DNA of 36,960 nucleotides from Streptomyces diastatochromogenes. GTDB lineage: Bacteria; Actinomycetota; Actinomycetes; Streptomycetales; Streptomycetaceae. The stretch lies in contig LRTP01000468.1 of NCBI GenBank assembly GCA_001550305.1, positions 1 through 36,960 of the forward strand, read 5' to 3'. This document shows, in pieces, positions 1-8,463 of the stretch; within the stretch, counting starts at the first letter, position 1; the number at the start of each line of letters is the position of its first letter. The notes beneath the pieces are model-generated. The model ran no database searches, was not told where the DNA came from, and saw nothing but the letters and a program-made list of their open reading frames with translations. The translations under genes were made by a program, and so were the position numbers.

Positions 1-228
1 GGGCCGCACCACCAGCCGCCGACGCAGCACCTCGGGCGGCAGACCTTGAAGCAGCGCCGCAAGGAACGCCCGGTCGCCCGCGTCGAACCGCACCCGCTGC
101 CCGTTCAGCTGCCGCTCCAGCACCGCGATCTGATGGCGCAGAGCCAGGATCTCCACGTCCTTGTCCCGATCGCTCATCGGCAGCAGCCGCAGCATCGCGA
201 ACGCGCTCGCCATGCCCAGGTACGCCAT
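1..228 (-). CDS. Integrase-core transposase, N-terminal part (runs off the left edge)
   Basis: Seen: an open frame on the minus strand from ATG at 228 to the window edge (76 codons, no stop), beginning MAYLGMASAFAMLRLLPMSD and continuing with a charged stretch containing EILALRHQIAVLERQL. Known: this opening, a short hydrophobic start followed by an 'ILaLRHQi.vLerql' helix, is characteristic of actinobacterial transposases or integrases with an rve (DDE) integrase core, in which the catalytic domain follows later. That domain lies outside the window, so activity and completeness cannot be judged. It marks the left side as mobile-element territory. The start is chosen from the conserved MAYL opening. 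Family assignment rests on memory of similar proteins. Confidence 0.7.
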   Translation of the reverse strand, partial: MAYLGMASAFAMLRLLPMSDRDKDVEILALRHQIAVLERQLNGQRVRFDAGDRAFLAALLQGLPPEVLRRRLVVRP

Positions 229-498
229 GGTCGGTCATCATGCCCGGGTGATCGCCAGTCGTACCAGAGTGGTACGTCGGCGAAGCGGCCGACATCCCGC
301 GAACCGTCGCGCACTGGCTCCGACCAGCGCGGATGACGTTATCGGCAAGGGCACCGTCAGGTGGAAGGTCTTGGGGGCACGGGCCTACCTGGGTGGTTCT
401 CGAAGGCGAACGGGTGGGTGGGCAGTGCGCCTGGCGCTTGGCGACTTGCACTCGTCGACACGCTGGCGGTCAGCCCGTATATCCGAAGAGGGGACCCC
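229..498. other. Non-coding gap between transposase and sialidase-like gene
   Basis: Divergent 270-bp gap between the minus-strand transposase start and the plus-strand secreted protein. It should hold promoters for both. The only clear structure is a short palindrome at 261-275, GTACCA-gag-TGGTAC, which could be a regulator site. No credible gene is seen. An open frame in phase with the sialidase gene extends upstream to 361, but that part lacks coding character and the signal peptide begins only after 499. Confidence 0.5.
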
Positions 499-3225
499 GT
501 GCAGCTAGGAAGACGCTCGCCTGTGTTCAGGCAGGCACCGATTGTGGCCAGGGGAACACTGACTGCTGCCATCTCCCTTTGTCTGGCCTCAGCGTCGGTG
601 GCCTTCCTCCCGTCGCAGGCGTGGGGGGCCGATGCCCCGACAGCTCCGGCGAACAAGACCGCGAAAAGCGCCCTGCCCAACTCGCTCAACCACGCGGCAG
701 CGCAGCCCCGGGCGAGCGCCGCCCCGGTGTCCGTCGTCGACGCAACCGCGAGTGCCAGCAGCGTCGGCGGCAGGGAGCCCTCCATCGCAGTCAACCCAGC
801 CAATCCCAACCAGATCGTCATCACCCGGTTCGACACCACGTGGGACAGCGGAAACGCTGACCTGCTCTACTCCGATGACGGCGGTCAGACCTGGAACAAC
901 AAGGCCAGCATCCCCAAACCGCCCGGCCTCGCCGACGCCGGAGCCCTCACGCCGGCGGACCAGACCATCGACTACGGCCGCAACGGCACGCTCTACGGCG
1001 CCTTCCTCACCTGCACGCTCAACACTGCCGGGAATGGCTGCACCGGCGCCCGCGTGGTCACCGGCTCCACCACCGACCCGACCAACGCCGCGTCCTGGGC
1101 CTGGAAACCCGACTCCACTACCACCACCCAGATCACCAGCGGCACGCGCGTCTTTGCCGACCAGCCCTGGCTGCGGGTGAACCGCGACCCCAACCACGCG
1201 GACGAGGACAACGTCTACGTCTCATACGAGGATCTGCGCAGTACGCCGGCTGAGGCGCGGGTTGCGGTCTCCTACAACGCCAGCCCGGTGGACATCGCCG
1301 AGGACCAGTCACCGGGCACGGTGGTGACGGATACCAACACCAGCGCAGCCATCCGCCTGGCCACCGACCCGCGGAAGGGCTGGGTTTACGCCCTCTTCCA
1401 GACCGGGACCGGTACCGGCAGGCCGCAGAGCATCACCTACCGTCTCAACCGGTCGGCCGACGGCGGAAAGCACTGGAAGCTGGGTGGCAGTAGCACAGAC
1501 ACTGACAACCAGGGCATCGCGGTGGCCACCGCCGACACCTTCCAGGGCATCACGTCGCCCACCGCGAGTTCGTACAAGTTCGGCGGCGTCAACGCGCTGC
1601 TCGGCGGGATCAACCACGCCGCCGTCGACCCCTCCAACGGGGATGTGTACGTGGCCTACGGGGCGGCCGTCTCCGGCAACAACCAGATCAGGATCCGGCG
1701 GCTCACCGACGATGGCGCGAACAGTCTCACCGTCGGAACGGAGCACAACGTCTCCATCTCGACCAACGCAGCGCTCCCCTCGGTCGCCGTGCTCGACGAC
1801 GGGACGGTCGGTGTCCTCTACACCACCTCCGACGGCACCAACAGCAGCGGCTTCCCCACCTTCACCGCGCACCTCGCCCGCAGCGACGACCACGGTGTCA
1901 CCTTCACCGACACCGTCCTGGCGTCGTTCGCCTCGCCGAACAAGACCGACACGACGGCCCCCGGACAACGCGAACTCGGCGACTACCAGCAGCTCAGAGC
2001 GGTCGGCAACGCCTTCTACGGAGCCTTCCCCGGAACCACAGCGGGCACGAATCCGGCCACCACGCAGCCGATCGACGCGATCTTCTTCAAAACCGTGCCG
2101 CAGGCCACGCACACCACGCTGTCCTCCTCCGCCAACGCGTCGGCGTACGGCCAGCCGGTGAGCTTCACCGCGACGGTCGCACCCGTACCGGACAGCGGCA
2201 CCGTGAGCTTCAAGGTCGACGGCAACCCGCTCGGCGGCCCGGTGCCGGTGGACACCACGACCGGACAGGCGACATCGAGCAGCATCACCACCCTCAGCCC
2301 CGGCCCACACAACGTGGACGCCACCTACAGCGGCAACGGCGACTTCAAGGACAGCACCACAACGACCCTCGTCCAGACGGTCAACAGGGGACCTGTCACC
2401 ACGACGCTCGCGTCCGCCGGCCCCTCGACGTTCGGTCAGGCCGTCACCTTCACTGACACGGTGTGCGCCACCGCCCCGAGTACCAACCCGGCCTCGCCGC
2501 CAAGCGGGACAGTGGCGTTCCGCGACGGCAGCACGCTCCTCGGCACCGGAACGCTGTCACCGGGCGGAGGGACCAACTGCAGCCACACTCACATCAGCAC
2601 ATCGAATCTCCTGCCCGGAACGCACACCGTCACGGCCCAGTACAGCGGTGACGGCAACTTCCTGGCGGGCAGCCTTGAGTCCACCACCCAGACGGTGAGC
2701 TGCACCCGGACCATCACCGGATCGGTCCGCACCGCGGTGTTCGCTGGCAACGGAAGCACCTGCATCGTCAACGCCCAGGTCGGAGGCACCGTACACGGTG
2801 CCTCCGGTGGCGCGCTGTTCATCAGTAACTCCACGATCCACGGCAGCATCCTGTCCTCCCGCGGTACCCGGCTTGGCGTCTGCGCCAGCACGGTTGCCGG
2901 ATCGGTGAATATCGCCACAGCCAGCGGATTCGTGGTGATCGGGGATCCGGGCGACGACGGCTGCGCCGGCAACAGGATCACCGGCTCGGTGGCGCTGTCC
3001 AACAACCACGGCGGTGCGGAGGCCATCGCCAACCACATTGGGGGCTCGGTGCAGGTGCAGTGGACGACCGGTACTGGCCCGTTCCCGGAGGACTCCCGGG
3101 CCGAGATTGAGGGCAACACCATCGGCGGATCCCTGATCTGTTCCGGCAACGTCCCGGAGCCGACCAACGACGGGAATCCCAACTCGGTGACCGGTCCCCG
3201 GCTGGGCCAGTGCTCGACCCTGTGA
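499..3225 (+). CDS. Secreted sialidase-fold (Asp-box) protein with Ig-like repeats
   Basis: A 908-aa exported protein. GTG 499 is chosen because GAGGGG lies 5-8 nt upstream and a signal peptide follows at once: basic VQLGRRSPVFRQ, a hydrophobic core, then an Ala-x-Ala-like site before GADAPT. Domain order: a BNR/sialidase-type beta-propeller at roughly residues 90-530 with Asp boxes SDDGGQTW (~123), SADGGKHW (~318) and SDDHGVTF (~461); two bacterial Ig-like repeats (~537-627 and ~634-735), each with the 'Y(S)GdG.F..S' ending; and a Gly/Ser/Asn-rich C-terminal region (~736-908) with recurring short 'GS(V/I)' turns resembling a parallel beta-helix. No membrane anchor or LPXTG is seen, so it is probably released. 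Asp boxes define the fold, not the substrate; the sialidase Arg triad was not traced, so glycan hydrolysis is unproven. Ig-like repeats commonly mediate surface or glycan binding. Confidence 0.8.
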   Translation: MQLGRRSPVFRQAPIVARGTLTAAISLCLASASVAFLPSQAWGADAPTAPANKTAKSALPNSLNHAAAQPRASAAPVSVVDATASASSVGGREPSIAVNPANPNQIVITRFDTTWDSGNADLLYSDDGGQTWNNKASIPKPPGLADAGALTPADQTIDYGRNGTLYGAFLTCTLNTAGNGCTGARVVTGSTTDPTNAASWAWKPDSTTTTQITSGTRVFADQPWLRVNRDPNHADEDNVYVSYEDLRSTPAEARVAVSYNASPVDIAEDQSPGTVVTDTNTSAAIRLATDPRKGWVYALFQTGTGTGRPQSITYRLNRSADGGKHWKLGGSSTDTDNQGIAVATADTFQGITSPTASSYKFGGVNALLGGINHAAVDPSNGDVYVAYGAAVSGNNQIRIRRLTDDGANSLTVGTEHNVSISTNAALPSVAVLDDGTVGVLYTTSDGTNSSGFPTFTAHLARSDDHGVTFTDTVLASFASPNKTDTTAPGQRELGDYQQLRAVGNAFYGAFPGTTAGTNPATTQPIDAIFFKTVPQATHTTLSSSANASAYGQPVSFTATVAPVPDSGTVSFKVDGNPLGGPVPVDTTTGQATSSSITTLSPGPHNVDATYSGNGDFKDSTTTTLVQTVNRGPVTTTLASAGPSTFGQAVTFTDTVCATAPSTNPASPPSGTVAFRDGSTLLGTGTLSPGGGTNCSHTHISTSNLLPGTHTVTAQYSGDGNFLAGSLESTTQTVSCTRTITGSVRTAVFAGNGSTCIVNAQVGGTVHGASGGALFISNSTIHGSILSSRGTRLGVCASTVAGSVNIATASGFVVIGDPGDDGCAGNRITGSVALSNNHGGAEAIANHIGGSVQVQWTTGTGPFPEDSRAEIEGNTIGGSLICSGNVPEPTNDGNPNSVTGPRLGQCSTL

Positions 3226-3245
3226 TCGCTGCCTGAAGCGATCAC
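3222..3245 (+). terminator. Hairpin overlapping the stop codon of the sialidase-like gene
   Basis: GTGATCGCT (3222-3230), a 6-nt loop, then AGCGATCAC (3237-3245): a perfect 9-bp stem that contains the TGA stop. It probably acts together with the larger palindrome just downstream. Confidence 0.5.
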
Positions 3246-3268
3246 CCCTCGGCAGAGTTCGGCAGACC

Positions 3269-3308
3269 CTCGACGAAGGGGCCCGCACGTGCGGGCCCCT
3301 TCGTCGAG
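3269..3308. terminator. Perfect 40-bp palindrome, bidirectional terminator
   Basis: Two exact 20-bp arms without a spacer (3269-3288 and 3289-3308), very GC-rich, starting CTCGACGAAGG and ending CCTTCGTCGAG, 44 bp after the sialidase stop. No U-tract follows, as is usual for strong actinobacterial terminators. Confidence 0.75.
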
Positions 3309-3530
3309 CCCGCCGACCTGAAGAACTGCTCTGTGCTCACCAAGCTCCGCTATAACACCAAGCACGCCACCACTCGCGGCAGACGATCGCCCCGGCACGA
3401 TCAGCCGGACGACAAGCTCGAGCAGCCTTCGCCGTGAAGCCCATGAAGGGTCTGGTGCACGATCGAGTCCCTACCGAACCCGGAACGGTTCAATCTGTCC
3501 TTTGCTTCGCGTGGAGGGCAGGATCGACCC
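3309..3530. other. Intergenic region upstream of the epimerase gene
   Basis: 222 bp without a supported gene. A short unopened plus-strand frame ends at the TGA near 3437 (…DKLEQPSP), but it has no start, RBS or recognised relative. GTGGAGGG at 3510-3517 is the likely ribosome-binding region for the gene starting at 3531. No confident promoter is seen. Confidence 0.4.
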
Positions 3531-4544
3531 ATGAGGATTCTGATCGTCGGTGGAACGTGGTTCCTGGGCAAGATCATTGCGGAAAACGCGCTGGCGAGGG
3601 GGTGGACAATCACCACGTTCAACCGAGGCCTGTCAGGTCCCGACGTGCCGGGCGTAGAGGCCGTGCACGGTGACCGCACAGTAAGCGATGACCTGCGGAC
3701 GCTAGCCCAGCGCGGCCCTTGGGACGCGGTGATCGACACTTCCAGTTCAGAACTAGCCCCGCGCGACGTGCTTTCAGCTGCAACGAGCCTGCGGAAGCGT
3801 GCAAGGCGCTGGGTTCACGTCTCCACCGTGTCCGTCTATGAAGGGTGGCCGCACCAGCCCCTGACGGAGGAATCGCCGTTGCTGGACTGCCCTGCGGACG
3901 CCGATGAATCCTTCGGATACACAGGAGAAGACGGCAGCCCTACTCAGTACGGCTTCCAGAAAGCCGGCGGAGAACGTGCTGTCGTGGAGGCCTTCGGCGA
4001 TTGCGCAGTGTTCCTACGTCCCGGTGTGATCCTCGGCCCCGGCGAATACGTCGGCCGCCTTCCCTGGTGGCTGGAGCGGGCGAAGCGCGGCGGCCGCCTC
4101 CTTGCCCCGGCCCCGCCCGAGCAGCGCATCCAGCCCGTCGACGTCCGTGACGTCGCCCAATTCGCCCTGGACCAGGCCGCGAGCACAACCACTGGCGGAT
4201 ACAACGTCACCCACCCCGAAGGCGTCACCTTCGTGGACTTCCTTAATGGATGCCTGACCGTCACCGGCGGCATGGGGAAGCCAGTTTGGGTCGAACCACA
4301 TATTCTGACGGAGCACGGGGTGGCGCAGTGGACCGAACTTCCGCTCTGGCGCACCCACGCCGGCGTGTGGGCAGTCGACTCAAGCCGCGCTGTGGCCGCG
4401 GGACTGCGCTGCCGGCCGATCTTCGAGACGATCCGCGACACGTGGCGGTGGTGGGCGGCGAATGGGCGTCCCGTGAACCACCCGCGGTGGGCGGAGCACG
4501 GGATCTCCCCGGAGAAGGAGGCGAAGATCCTCGCCTCGCTTTGA
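3531..4544 (+). CDS. NAD(P)-dependent epimerase/dehydratase (extended/atypical SDR)
   Basis: 337-aa cytosolic Rossmann enzyme. It starts MRILIVGGTWFLGK, the GxxxxxG nucleotide-binding loop right at the N-terminus. The second strand has HVSTVSVYEG, carrying the conserved Ser, and YGFQK supplies the catalytic Tyr-x3-Lys. PGVILGPGEYVGRLPWW and QPVDVRDVAQFALD are typical of the UDP-sugar-epimerase/isoflavone-reductase-like branch of SDRs. Length fits the family. The substrate cannot be deduced. Its TGA (4542-4544) directly abuts the stop of the convergent regulator with no gap and no terminator hairpin between, so the two transcripts must overlap. Known: epimerases of this kind are frequent neighbours of TPR-type regulators in Streptomyces, but a regulatory link here is inference. 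Confidence 0.85.
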   Translation: MRILIVGGTWFLGKIIAENALARGWTITTFNRGLSGPDVPGVEAVHGDRTVSDDLRTLAQRGPWDAVIDTSSSELAPRDVLSAATSLRKRARRWVHVSTVSVYEGWPHQPLTEESPLLDCPADADESFGYTGEDGSPTQYGFQKAGGERAVVEAFGDCAVFLRPGVILGPGEYVGRLPWWLERAKRGGRLLAPAPPEQRIQPVDVRDVAQFALDQAASTTTGGYNVTHPEGVTFVDFLNGCLTVTGGMGKPVWVEPHILTEHGVAQWTELPLWRTHAGVWAVDSSRAVAAGLRCRPIFETIRDTWRWWAANGRPVNHPRWAEHGISPEKEAKILASL

Positions 4545-5870
4545 TCAGGCCTCGATCGCGAGCATGCTCACGTGTGGGCCGAGCCGGTACGGCGGTGACA
4601 CGCGGGTGAAGTCCTCGATCCGCTCCCGCAGTTCCCGGGGAAGCTGCGCCCCGTGGTACTTGGGTTGGGACAGGTGACGGCCGATGCGGGCGGCCCGCAC
4701 GACCATTCCGGTGTTGCGCTGCTCGGCAGGCACGCTCCAGATGGGCGCCAGTGCTTCGGCCGCGCCGTCGACGTCATCCGCCATAAGGAGGGCCTGAGCG
4801 AGGTCCGCTGCTGCGCCCGCCCGGACGTGCGCCGACTGATCAGCCTGAGGCCTTGCGGCGAGGAGAGACAAGGCACGCCGCGCGGATGCCTCTGCATGTG
4901 TCGCGTCACCGATGAGGAGGGCCGTTGTGCTGTTGGACATGGCCAGACGCTCCACGGAGAAGCCGAACTCTCCGCCCACGGTGTCGTGCAGCTCGTCGCG
5001 TCGATCCCGGTCGTCCTCCTCGGACAGCCGCATCGCGCGCTGGGCGGAGGCCACATCACCGAGGTGCGCGTACGCGCGAGCCTGGATGGCGTGCAGGCGG
5101 TGGTGGGCGACATCACCGACACCGCCGTGCGACAAAGCCCGGTTGGCTTTCGTCACCGCTTCCGTCGCGTCACCGGTGTGGTAGGCGATGTACGCCAGTG
5201 TGCCGTTGGCGAAGGCCTGCAGGGGCGAGAAGCGTGAGCTCTCGCCGTACAGGGCGGCGGTACGGGCGAAGCTGCGGGCACTCGGGAAGTAGCCCAGGTC
5301 GAAGGCGGCGACCGCCAGAAGCGCGGCCGTTTGGCCGTTCAGGATCATCAGTTCCTGCTGCTGGACGGGGATCTGGGTCCTGTCGCGCTGGCGCTCGACT
5401 TCCAGGCGGAGGGTGTCAGCTTCCTCGTATGCCCTGGCCGCGGGCAGCTTGTGGTAGGTCTGCGCAAGGCTCACCACCTGGTCGCGCAGTTCATCGATGG
5501 TGTTGTCGGAGATGGACGCCGCGGCGGTTGCATCGGCGCCGTCATGGGCTTCACGTGCAGTCATTCGAACTCGCTCTTCCAGGTCAAACGCGGGTGCCTG
5601 GGGATCGACGTCGGGTGGTGGCCCAAACAGTTGCTCTGCCGTATAGCCCGGCCACATGGCTTCGAGGATCTGGCAACTGACAGTGCCAGGCAGGCTCACG
5701 AGCTTGCCGCCTGTCCATCGCCGGAACTGTGTCTCGCCACAGGTCGGGTTGTTGGGATCTCGCCCGAAGAGGCGAACACCGGTCTCGGTGAATATTTTCT
5801 CGAACTGGCGATAAGGAAGTCTGTCCCGATCACAGAGCCACTTCAGCAGTGTCCTCGGCGTGTCGCCCAT
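4545..5870 (-). CDS. TPR-containing putative transcriptional regulator
   Basis: 441 aa. The N-terminal ~80 residues (DTPRTLLKWLCDRDRLPYRQ..., then CGETQFRRWTGGKL and ILEAMWPG) resemble the Streptomyces family in which a short DNA-binding-like head with conserved 'tQ.rRWt.G' and 'vLEamfP' precedes a helical repeat domain. From about residue 120 to the end the protein is Ala-rich helical repeats (for example LAYIAYHTGDATEAVTKANR, AYAHLGDVASAQRAMR), consistent with tetratricopeptide repeats that could bind a peptide or small-molecule signal. No enzyme motif is seen. It is transcribed away from the HATPase pair at 6142 and towards the epimerase. The start (ATG 5870) has only a G-rich stretch upstream, so it is less certain. 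Ligand and targets are unknown. Confidence 0.7.
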   Translation of the reverse strand: MGDTPRTLLKWLCDRDRLPYRQFEKIFTETGVRLFGRDPNNPTCGETQFRRWTGGKLVSLPGTVSCQILEAMWPGYTAEQLFGPPPDVDPQAPAFDLEERVRMTAREAHDGADATAAASISDNTIDELRDQVVSLAQTYHKLPAARAYEEADTLRLEVERQRDRTQIPVQQQELMILNGQTAALLAVAAFDLGYFPSARSFARTAALYGESSRFSPLQAFANGTLAYIAYHTGDATEAVTKANRALSHGGVGDVAHHRLHAIQARAYAHLGDVASAQRAMRLSEEDDRDRRDELHDTVGGEFGFSVERLAMSNSTTALLIGDATHAEASARRALSLLAARPQADQSAHVRAGAAADLAQALLMADDVDGAAEALAPIWSVPAEQRNTGMVVRAARIGRHLSQPKYHGAQLPRELRERIEDFTRVSPPYRLGPHVSMLAIEA

Positions 5871-6141
5871 ACCGCCCCCAATCTCCAGCGCTACTGGTCC
5901 CGCAACCCGTCGGCGGATCGATCCCTTCTTGTGGAAGGGGATACCGCACGACCGCGCTACGGCAACAAACCCTGAAAAGAAGCCACTCCAAAGCTACCCC
6001 GAGGCCACGTTCGTCGTGTGGCAGTAGCTCAGACGACACCTCCTAAGTCATGGCGGGGCCACGTGGAGTGGGGGAACGCTGATCGCCAACCCTCACTGAA
6101 AGCGCATGTCCGAGCACAATCGTGGATCAGGGAGTACCCAC
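5871..6141. promoter_or_regulatory. Divergent promoter region with inverted repeat at 5921-5942
   Basis: 271-bp gap between two divergent genes, so both promoters should lie here. ATCCCTTC (5921-5928), a 5-nt spacer, then GAAGGGGAT (5934-5942) forms an inverted repeat with one bulged G, about 50 bp upstream of the TPR regulator start. It is a plausible operator for autoregulation. No convincing -35/-10 pair was identified. Confidence 0.35.
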
Positions 6142-6654
6142 ATGCCCCCCAGAGTCGCCGGAACGACGAGCCTGTTAGAGGCGCCTCCGCGCCACCCGGA
6201 GGCGACTGCGACCGTACTCCCGGCCTTCGACGTCGCCATGGAGTCCGACGCCTGTCACATTGCGCACGCACGCCTCATCACTGGAGCTTGGTTGAAGCGC
6301 CTGTGCGGAATGGTGGACGAGCGAGCCGACCTCGTGCTGATCGTGGTGTCCGAGCTGTGCACCAACGCGGTCCTGCATGGCCGAGCCGACGCATTCCAGC
6401 TGCGAGGCTGGGTGAGATCCGACGGACAGATTCGGCTCGAAGTCCAGGACTGGTCCCCCTCGGTGGCTCCTCAACCTCAGAACGTGGACCCGATGGAAGA
6501 AGGCGGTCGCGGTCTGTTCCTGGTCGAGGCCTTCGTGAAAGAAGAATTGGGCGGCAATTGGGGCTTTGCCGGGGACGGTGCCATTGCCTGGTGCGAATTG
6601 CCTCTCGACTCGTCAACTGGCGATCACACGCTGCTCCAGGAGCCCTCGCGATGA
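6142..6654 (+). CDS. HATPase-type anti-sigma/regulatory kinase (RsbW/SpoIIAB-like)
   Basis: 170 aa from ATG 6142, preferred over an in-frame ATG at 6106 because AGGGAG sits 7 nt before 6142 and 6106 has no RBS. Known: small GHKL ATPases of this type bind sigma factors or phosphorylate anti-anti-sigma proteins and are abundant in Streptomyces. Seen: N-box ELCTNAVLHG (~70-79) with the Mg/ATP Asn, a D-W-S-P-S loop equivalent to the G1 Asp region, and a G2-like GGRGLFLVEA (~121-130). There is no membrane segment or sensor domain, so it is cytosolic. Residue 12 is a TTA Leu codon (6175-6177), making translation potentially bldA-dependent. It overlaps the next gene by ATGA (6651-6654), implying coupled translation. 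The partner is unknown. Confidence 0.8.
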   Translation: MPPRVAGTTSLLEAPPRHPEATATVLPAFDVAMESDACHIAHARLITGAWLKRLCGMVDERADLVLIVVSELCTNAVLHGRADAFQLRGWVRSDGQIRLEVQDWSPSVAPQPQNVDPMEEGGRGLFLVEAFVKEELGGNWGFAGDGAIAWCELPLDSSTGDHTLLQEPSR

Positions 6655-7217
6655 CTGCGCCCGCCGAGCGACTCTTTAGGCTCTTCCCTTCAGAACATCC
6701 TGCCCTCGACGGCCACCCCGAAGCTGAACGGCAGGAAGCCGCCGTCGCCATCCCCCGTCTCGTACATGATGAGCCCGCATGGATGTCGAACTCGCGATTC
6801 CGGGCCAACCGTCACGCAGCCGAGAACGCACGCGGTTACACCCGCATGCACCTGACCCTGGCGAACGTCTGCGTGGATATCGAGGACGCGGCTGTCATCG
6901 GGGGCGTACTGATGGCCAACGCTGCCGCGCACTCGGGTGTCCCCGCGTACGCGCAGATCCCCATGCAATGGGTGCTCCTCCAGACCGGTGAACTACTCAT
7001 CCAAGTGCAGGACCCACGTCGCGACTTCCCCGGCTTCGACAACGCCGCGACTTGGGAGCCAGCCGAGGGCGAGAAGCCCCGTGGCCTGTGGATCGCGCGC
7101 CAGCTCGGAGCCAAGATCGCCTTCGCCCCGACGGAGACCGGAAAGATCGTTCAGGCGTTGATCAAGCCGCTGGAAGTGCCCGCGTTGGACTTCCCTGCCG
7201 TACGCCATACCCCCTGA
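6651..7217 (+). CDS. Diverged HATPase-like partner protein
   Basis: 188 aa; ATG 6651 is chosen for the ATGA overlap with the preceding HATPase gene. An open frame runs upstream to 6018, but that part is only out-of-frame sequence of the neighbour. Residues ~60-180 follow the outline of an anti-sigma HATPase domain: VLMANAAAHSG (~86-96) matches the N-box with Asn kept but the preceding Glu replaced; LLIQVQDPRRDFPGF matches the 'l.i.V.D.s' strand; and PRGLWIARQLG (~143-153) matches the G2 box, followed by a 'tGKiv.a.i' strand. The Gly-rich loops are thinner than in the first gene, so it may bind ATP weakly or only pair with its neighbour. The relationship is inferred from motif order. Confidence 0.6.
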   Translation: MTAPAERLFRLFPSEHPALDGHPEAERQEAAVAIPRLVHDEPAWMSNSRFRANRHAAENARGYTRMHLTLANVCVDIEDAAVIGGVLMANAAAHSGVPAYAQIPMQWVLLQTGELLIQVQDPRRDFPGFDNAATWEPAEGEKPRGLWIARQLGAKIAFAPTETGKIVQALIKPLEVPALDFPAVRHTP

Positions 7218-7391
7218 TCGGCCGACGGGCCTCAGCCATCCACTCCGGCTCCCCCAAGAATCGGAGAGTCGGCTGTCGCCCGGCGGCTCCCACCCCCCAT
7301 TTCGAGGACCCCGCCCCCATGGCCCCCTTATGCAACCCAGGCCAGGACCCCCTCCTGCCTGAAGCCCCTCGCCTGATGCGGGGGTGTACCG

Positions 7392-8381
7392 ATGGCCTCC
7401 AGTGACACGGACCTGATCGTTCACGCTGCGGGCCCGGACGAAGGCCTGCGCCTCGCCCTCGAAGACCTGCGAATCGACCGATACCTCGAAGCGAAACGAC
7501 TGCTCCGTGCCACGTACGGGGACTGGGCGCTGCGTACGTCCCGCAGCCAGGTCCTGGCTGTCGGAGCCGCCGGCAACAAGGCGATCGACTCCTGGTACGC
7601 CGAGGAACCTTCCGACCCGGACGCGCTGATGATGCGGGCCCGCGTCCTGACACAGCGCGTACTCAACGCCCACCGCGGCGGGCTCTCCGGCCGGAGACTG
7701 ATCAGCGCGGTCAACGCTGCCGGCGCGGCGTGCAAAGCCGCAGCGGATCGGTGGCCGGCCGATCCCGTGCCGTACGTGTGCTTCCTGGCGCTCGCGCAGA
7801 CCGACGTAGACGAGCGGTTCCCTCACCATCGGGCCCATTGGAACTCGCCGCCCGAAAAAATGCTGCCACCGGGACCGTGGATGGTGCTGGACCGGGTGAA
7901 TGAGCGGGACCCGCTCAACCGGGAGGCCTACCACCGGATGCTGGGCGTTTTCCATGCCCGTGGCCGGGGAGGCCTCGACTTCGCCCAGTGGGTGACCACC
8001 TTCGCGCCGGAGGGATCGCCGCTGAAGCTGCTGCCGCTGTACGCCTACGTCGAGACCTACCGGCTGCAACTGGAACACCGGCAGACCGCCAGCGTGATCG
8101 CGTACTGGAGCACTGCCGACAAGGCTCACTACGCCCGGCAGGGTTTGTACGGCTGGTTCGCCCACGCCGACCCCCGCTCGTACTCCCTGCTGGACCTGCA
8201 CTATCTGGCGTACGCGCTGACCGCCACCGGCATGGGACACGCGACCGGAGTGTTCGAGGCGATCGGCCCCTACATGACCACCGCGCCGTGGGCGCTCGTC
8301 ACCCCGAACCCCCAGTGGTGGCAGAGCGACTTCCGCTCAGCACGCAGCAGAGCCCTGAGCGTCACCGGCGGCCGCCGATGA
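7392..8381 (+). CDS. Uncharacterised helical 329-aa protein
   Basis: No family is recognised with confidence. ATG 7392 follows GGGGG by 9 nt. The protein is Ala/Leu/Arg-rich with many aromatic residues, has no signal peptide or membrane span, and reads as a helical solenoid (for example DPDALMMRARVLTQRVLNAH, then DPVPYVCFLALAQTDVDERF). This resembles TPR-like DUF proteins in which 'W...DP.al.lra' repeats. Conserved-looking aromatic patches (WMVLDRVNERDPLNREAYHR, YGWFAHADPRSYSLLDLHYL) suggest a structured binding face. It lies 82 bp upstream of the amino-acid permease in the same orientation and is probably cotranscribed with it and the glutamine-synthetase-like gene. Function is unknown. Confidence 0.65.
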   Translation: MASSDTDLIVHAAGPDEGLRLALEDLRIDRYLEAKRLLRATYGDWALRTSRSQVLAVGAAGNKAIDSWYAEEPSDPDALMMRARVLTQRVLNAHRGGLSGRRLISAVNAAGAACKAAADRWPADPVPYVCFLALAQTDVDERFPHHRAHWNSPPEKMLPPGPWMVLDRVNERDPLNREAYHRMLGVFHARGRGGLDFAQWVTTFAPEGSPLKLLPLYAYVETYRLQLEHRQTASVIAYWSTADKAHYARQGLYGWFAHADPRSYSLLDLHYLAYALTATGMGHATGVFEAIGPYMTTAPWALVTPNPQWWQSDFRSARSRALSVTGGRR

Positions 8382-8463
8382 ACATCCGATCACCCCCACC
8401 CCCGCGCCACGCATCCAGCTCCTCCCGTCACCTTTCCCTCCTTTTCGACCAGAGGATTTCTCC

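Noticed and set aside
361..498. Upstream extension of the secreted protein to an ATG at 361
   Set aside because: It would bury the signal peptide 46 residues in; GTG 499 has a good RBS and places the signal at the N-terminus.
1309..2310. 333-codon minus-strand frame inside the sialidase-like gene
   Set aside because: Arg/Gly/Val-rich shadow; the plus strand shows signal peptide, Asp boxes and Ig repeats.
6018..6650. Upstream extension of the second HATPase-like gene (399-codon frame)
   Set aside because: The added part overlaps the first HATPase gene out of frame; the ATGA junction at 6651 explains the true start.
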